From contig CAIRND010000206.1 in the NCBI GenBank assembly GCA_903879825.1, positions 1 to 6,543 of the forward strand: 6,543 nucleotides of DNA, written 5' to 3'. The position numbers were made by a program, and so were the translations under genes. Numbering within the stretch: position 1 is the stretch's first letter; each line of letters starts with the position of its first letter. This document shows, piece after piece, positions 5,876 through 6,543 of this stretch. The notes under the pieces were generated by a model that made no database searches, was not told where the DNA came from, and saw nothing but the letters and a program-made list of their open reading frames with translations. This stretch comes from an uncultured Geobacteraceae bacterium. Its GTDB lineage: Bacteria > Desulfobacterota > Desulfuromonadia > Geobacterales > Pseudopelobacteraceae.

Positions 5876-6367
5876 ATGAACCTTTTTGATATCATCATCT
5901 TAACCGTTCTCTGTTTTTTTGCTGTCAAGGGATTGGTGAGAGGACTAGTCAATGAAGCGTCCTCTCTGGCAGGCCTTCTTGTTGGTGGGTGGCTCGCATA
6001 CCGGTTCCACCCGCTACTCGCTGTACCGATTAAAAGCGCACTTCATCTGCCGGCGCATTTATGCTCATTTCTTGCGTTTATCGTTATACTGCTAATTATT
6101 GGAATCTGTGCTCATGTTGTTGGCAATATAATAACAGCTGCGCTACGGCTTGTTATGCTCGGCAGCCTGAATCGACTTGGCGGATTACTGATTGGTGTGG
6201 CTGAAGGAGCATTATTACTCTGTCTGGTTTTGAGTGTTGCTGCTTCCGGATTCATGCCGGAACAGATTCGGAACAAGGTCCGCGCCGCAGAATCAGCGAA
6301 CATGCTGGCACTGACCGGTGATCGTTTCCTCTCGGAGTGGCGTGATGCCAATGGACAGAAGAAATGA
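5876..6367 (+). CDS. cvpA: CvpA family inner-membrane protein
   Basis: This is a 163-residue membrane protein with four predicted hydrophobic segments (about 3-20, 28-47, 62-85 and 101-123) and a polar C-terminal tail of about 40 residues. The start MNLFDIIILTVLCFFAVKG and the following RG...NEASSLAGLLVG are typical of CvpA/colicin V production proteins. In Escherichia coli CvpA is needed for colicin V export, but the general cellular role is unsettled and nothing here suggests a bacteriocin system. The ATG at 5876 gives the family N-terminus, yet no Shine-Dalgarno sequence is visible before it, and the gene begins only 17 bases after the terminator. An out-of-frame ATG at 5865 ends at a TGA that overlaps this start. 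The stop overlaps the dnaG start as ATGA, so the two are probably translationally coupled. Confidence 0.88.
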   Translation: MNLFDIIILTVLCFFAVKGLVRGLVNEASSLAGLLVGGWLAYRFHPLLAVPIKSALHLPAHLCSFLAFIVILLIIGICAHVVGNIITAALRLVMLGSLNRLGGLLIGVAEGALLLCLVLSVAASGFMPEQIRNKVRAAESANMLALTGDRFLSEWRDANGQKK

Positions 6368-6543
6368 TTCCAGAAGATAAAGTCAGAGAAGTAGCCGAGC
6401 GAATTTCTATTGTTGAGGTTATTTCTGACTACGTCCCATTGCGACGTGCGGGAAGCAATTTTCTTGGCCTTTGTCCATTTCATGCCGAGAAATCTCCATC
6501 ATTCAACGTAAATCCCGCAAGAGAAATTTTTCATTGTTTCGGC
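6364..6543 (+). CDS. dnaG: DNA primase, N-terminal part (3' end outside window)
   Basis: Sixty codons run from the ATG at 6364 to the window edge without a stop. The translation begins MIPEDKVREVAERISIVEVI, followed by DYVPLRRAGSNFLGLCPFH, the standard start of bacterial DnaG. The CHC2 zinc-binding domain is recognisable: C37 and H40 in CPFHAEKSPSF, then C58 in IFHCFG; the fourth ligand, a cysteine expected at 61, would be the next codon beyond the window. DnaG makes RNA primers at the replication fork with DnaB, and this zinc domain reads the template start site. The ATG overlaps the cvpA stop (ATGA), with only a weak GGA (6353-6355) as ribosome-binding site. rpoD is the usual downstream neighbour but cannot be seen here. 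Confidence 0.96.
   Translation, partial: MIPEDKVREVAERISIVEVISDYVPLRRAGSNFLGLCPFHAEKSPSFNVNPAREIFHCFG

Noticed and set aside
5876..6367. CvpA as part of a colicin or bacteriocin export system
   Set aside because: No bacteriocin, immunity or export genes are nearby; the family name is historical, and the neighbourhood is housekeeping.
6112..6483. Antisense open frame of 123 codons across cvpA and dnaG
   Set aside because: It overlaps two recognised genes joined by an ATGA overlap and shows no family motif.

Overview
The window is a compact, almost fully coding stretch of bacterial chromosome. All genes lie on the + strand, and no gap between genes exceeds about 110 bases. Base composition looks balanced (roughly half G+C, by eye). 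Three features point to a deltaproteobacterium of the Desulfuromonadales/Geobacter type: a separate-subunit GlyS, the run hisH-hisA-hisF-hisE followed by rpsU, yqeY, cvpA and dnaG, and a chemoreceptor ending in a bacteriohemerythrin domain. The placement is inferred from gene content and is not proven by a marker gene.

Region 1 (1-2558) holds the C-terminal half of glyS, the beta subunit of glycyl-tRNA synthetase, cut by the window edge. A complete methyl-accepting chemotaxis protein of 518 residues follows 32 bases later. It has two membrane segments with almost no periplasmic loop, a HAMP domain, a signalling hairpin with two methylation-type sites, and a C-terminal hemerythrin domain with all seven di-iron ligands. 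It is probably an oxygen or redox receptor that senses inside the cell.

Region 2 (2555-5001) is a histidine-biosynthesis block: hisH, hisA, hisF and hisE. The start of hisH overlaps the stop of the chemoreceptor as ATGA, and the same overlap joins hisH/hisA and hisF/hisE. HisH and HisF form imidazole-glycerol-phosphate synthase, HisA supplies its substrate, and HisE acts earlier in the pathway. hisI, hisB and the other his genes are not in the window.

Region 3 (5002-5858) begins with the only convincing promoter, TTGACA-N16-TATTGT with an extended -10. It drives rpsU (ribosomal protein S21) from a strong G-rich ribosome-binding site, then yqeY, and ends in a probable intrinsic terminator.

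Region 4 (5859-6543) holds cvpA, a small membrane protein with no visible ribosome-binding site. It is joined by an ATGA overlap to the first 60 codons of dnaG (primase), which runs off the end. rpsU followed by dnaG recalls the classical macromolecular-synthesis operon, here with yqeY, a terminator and cvpA in between.

Most of the window is ordinary housekeeping DNA, and I see no mobile element, CRISPR array, RNA gene or undescribed multi-gene system. The notable point is the hemerythrin chemoreceptor sitting between glyS and the his genes and translationally overlapped with hisH.
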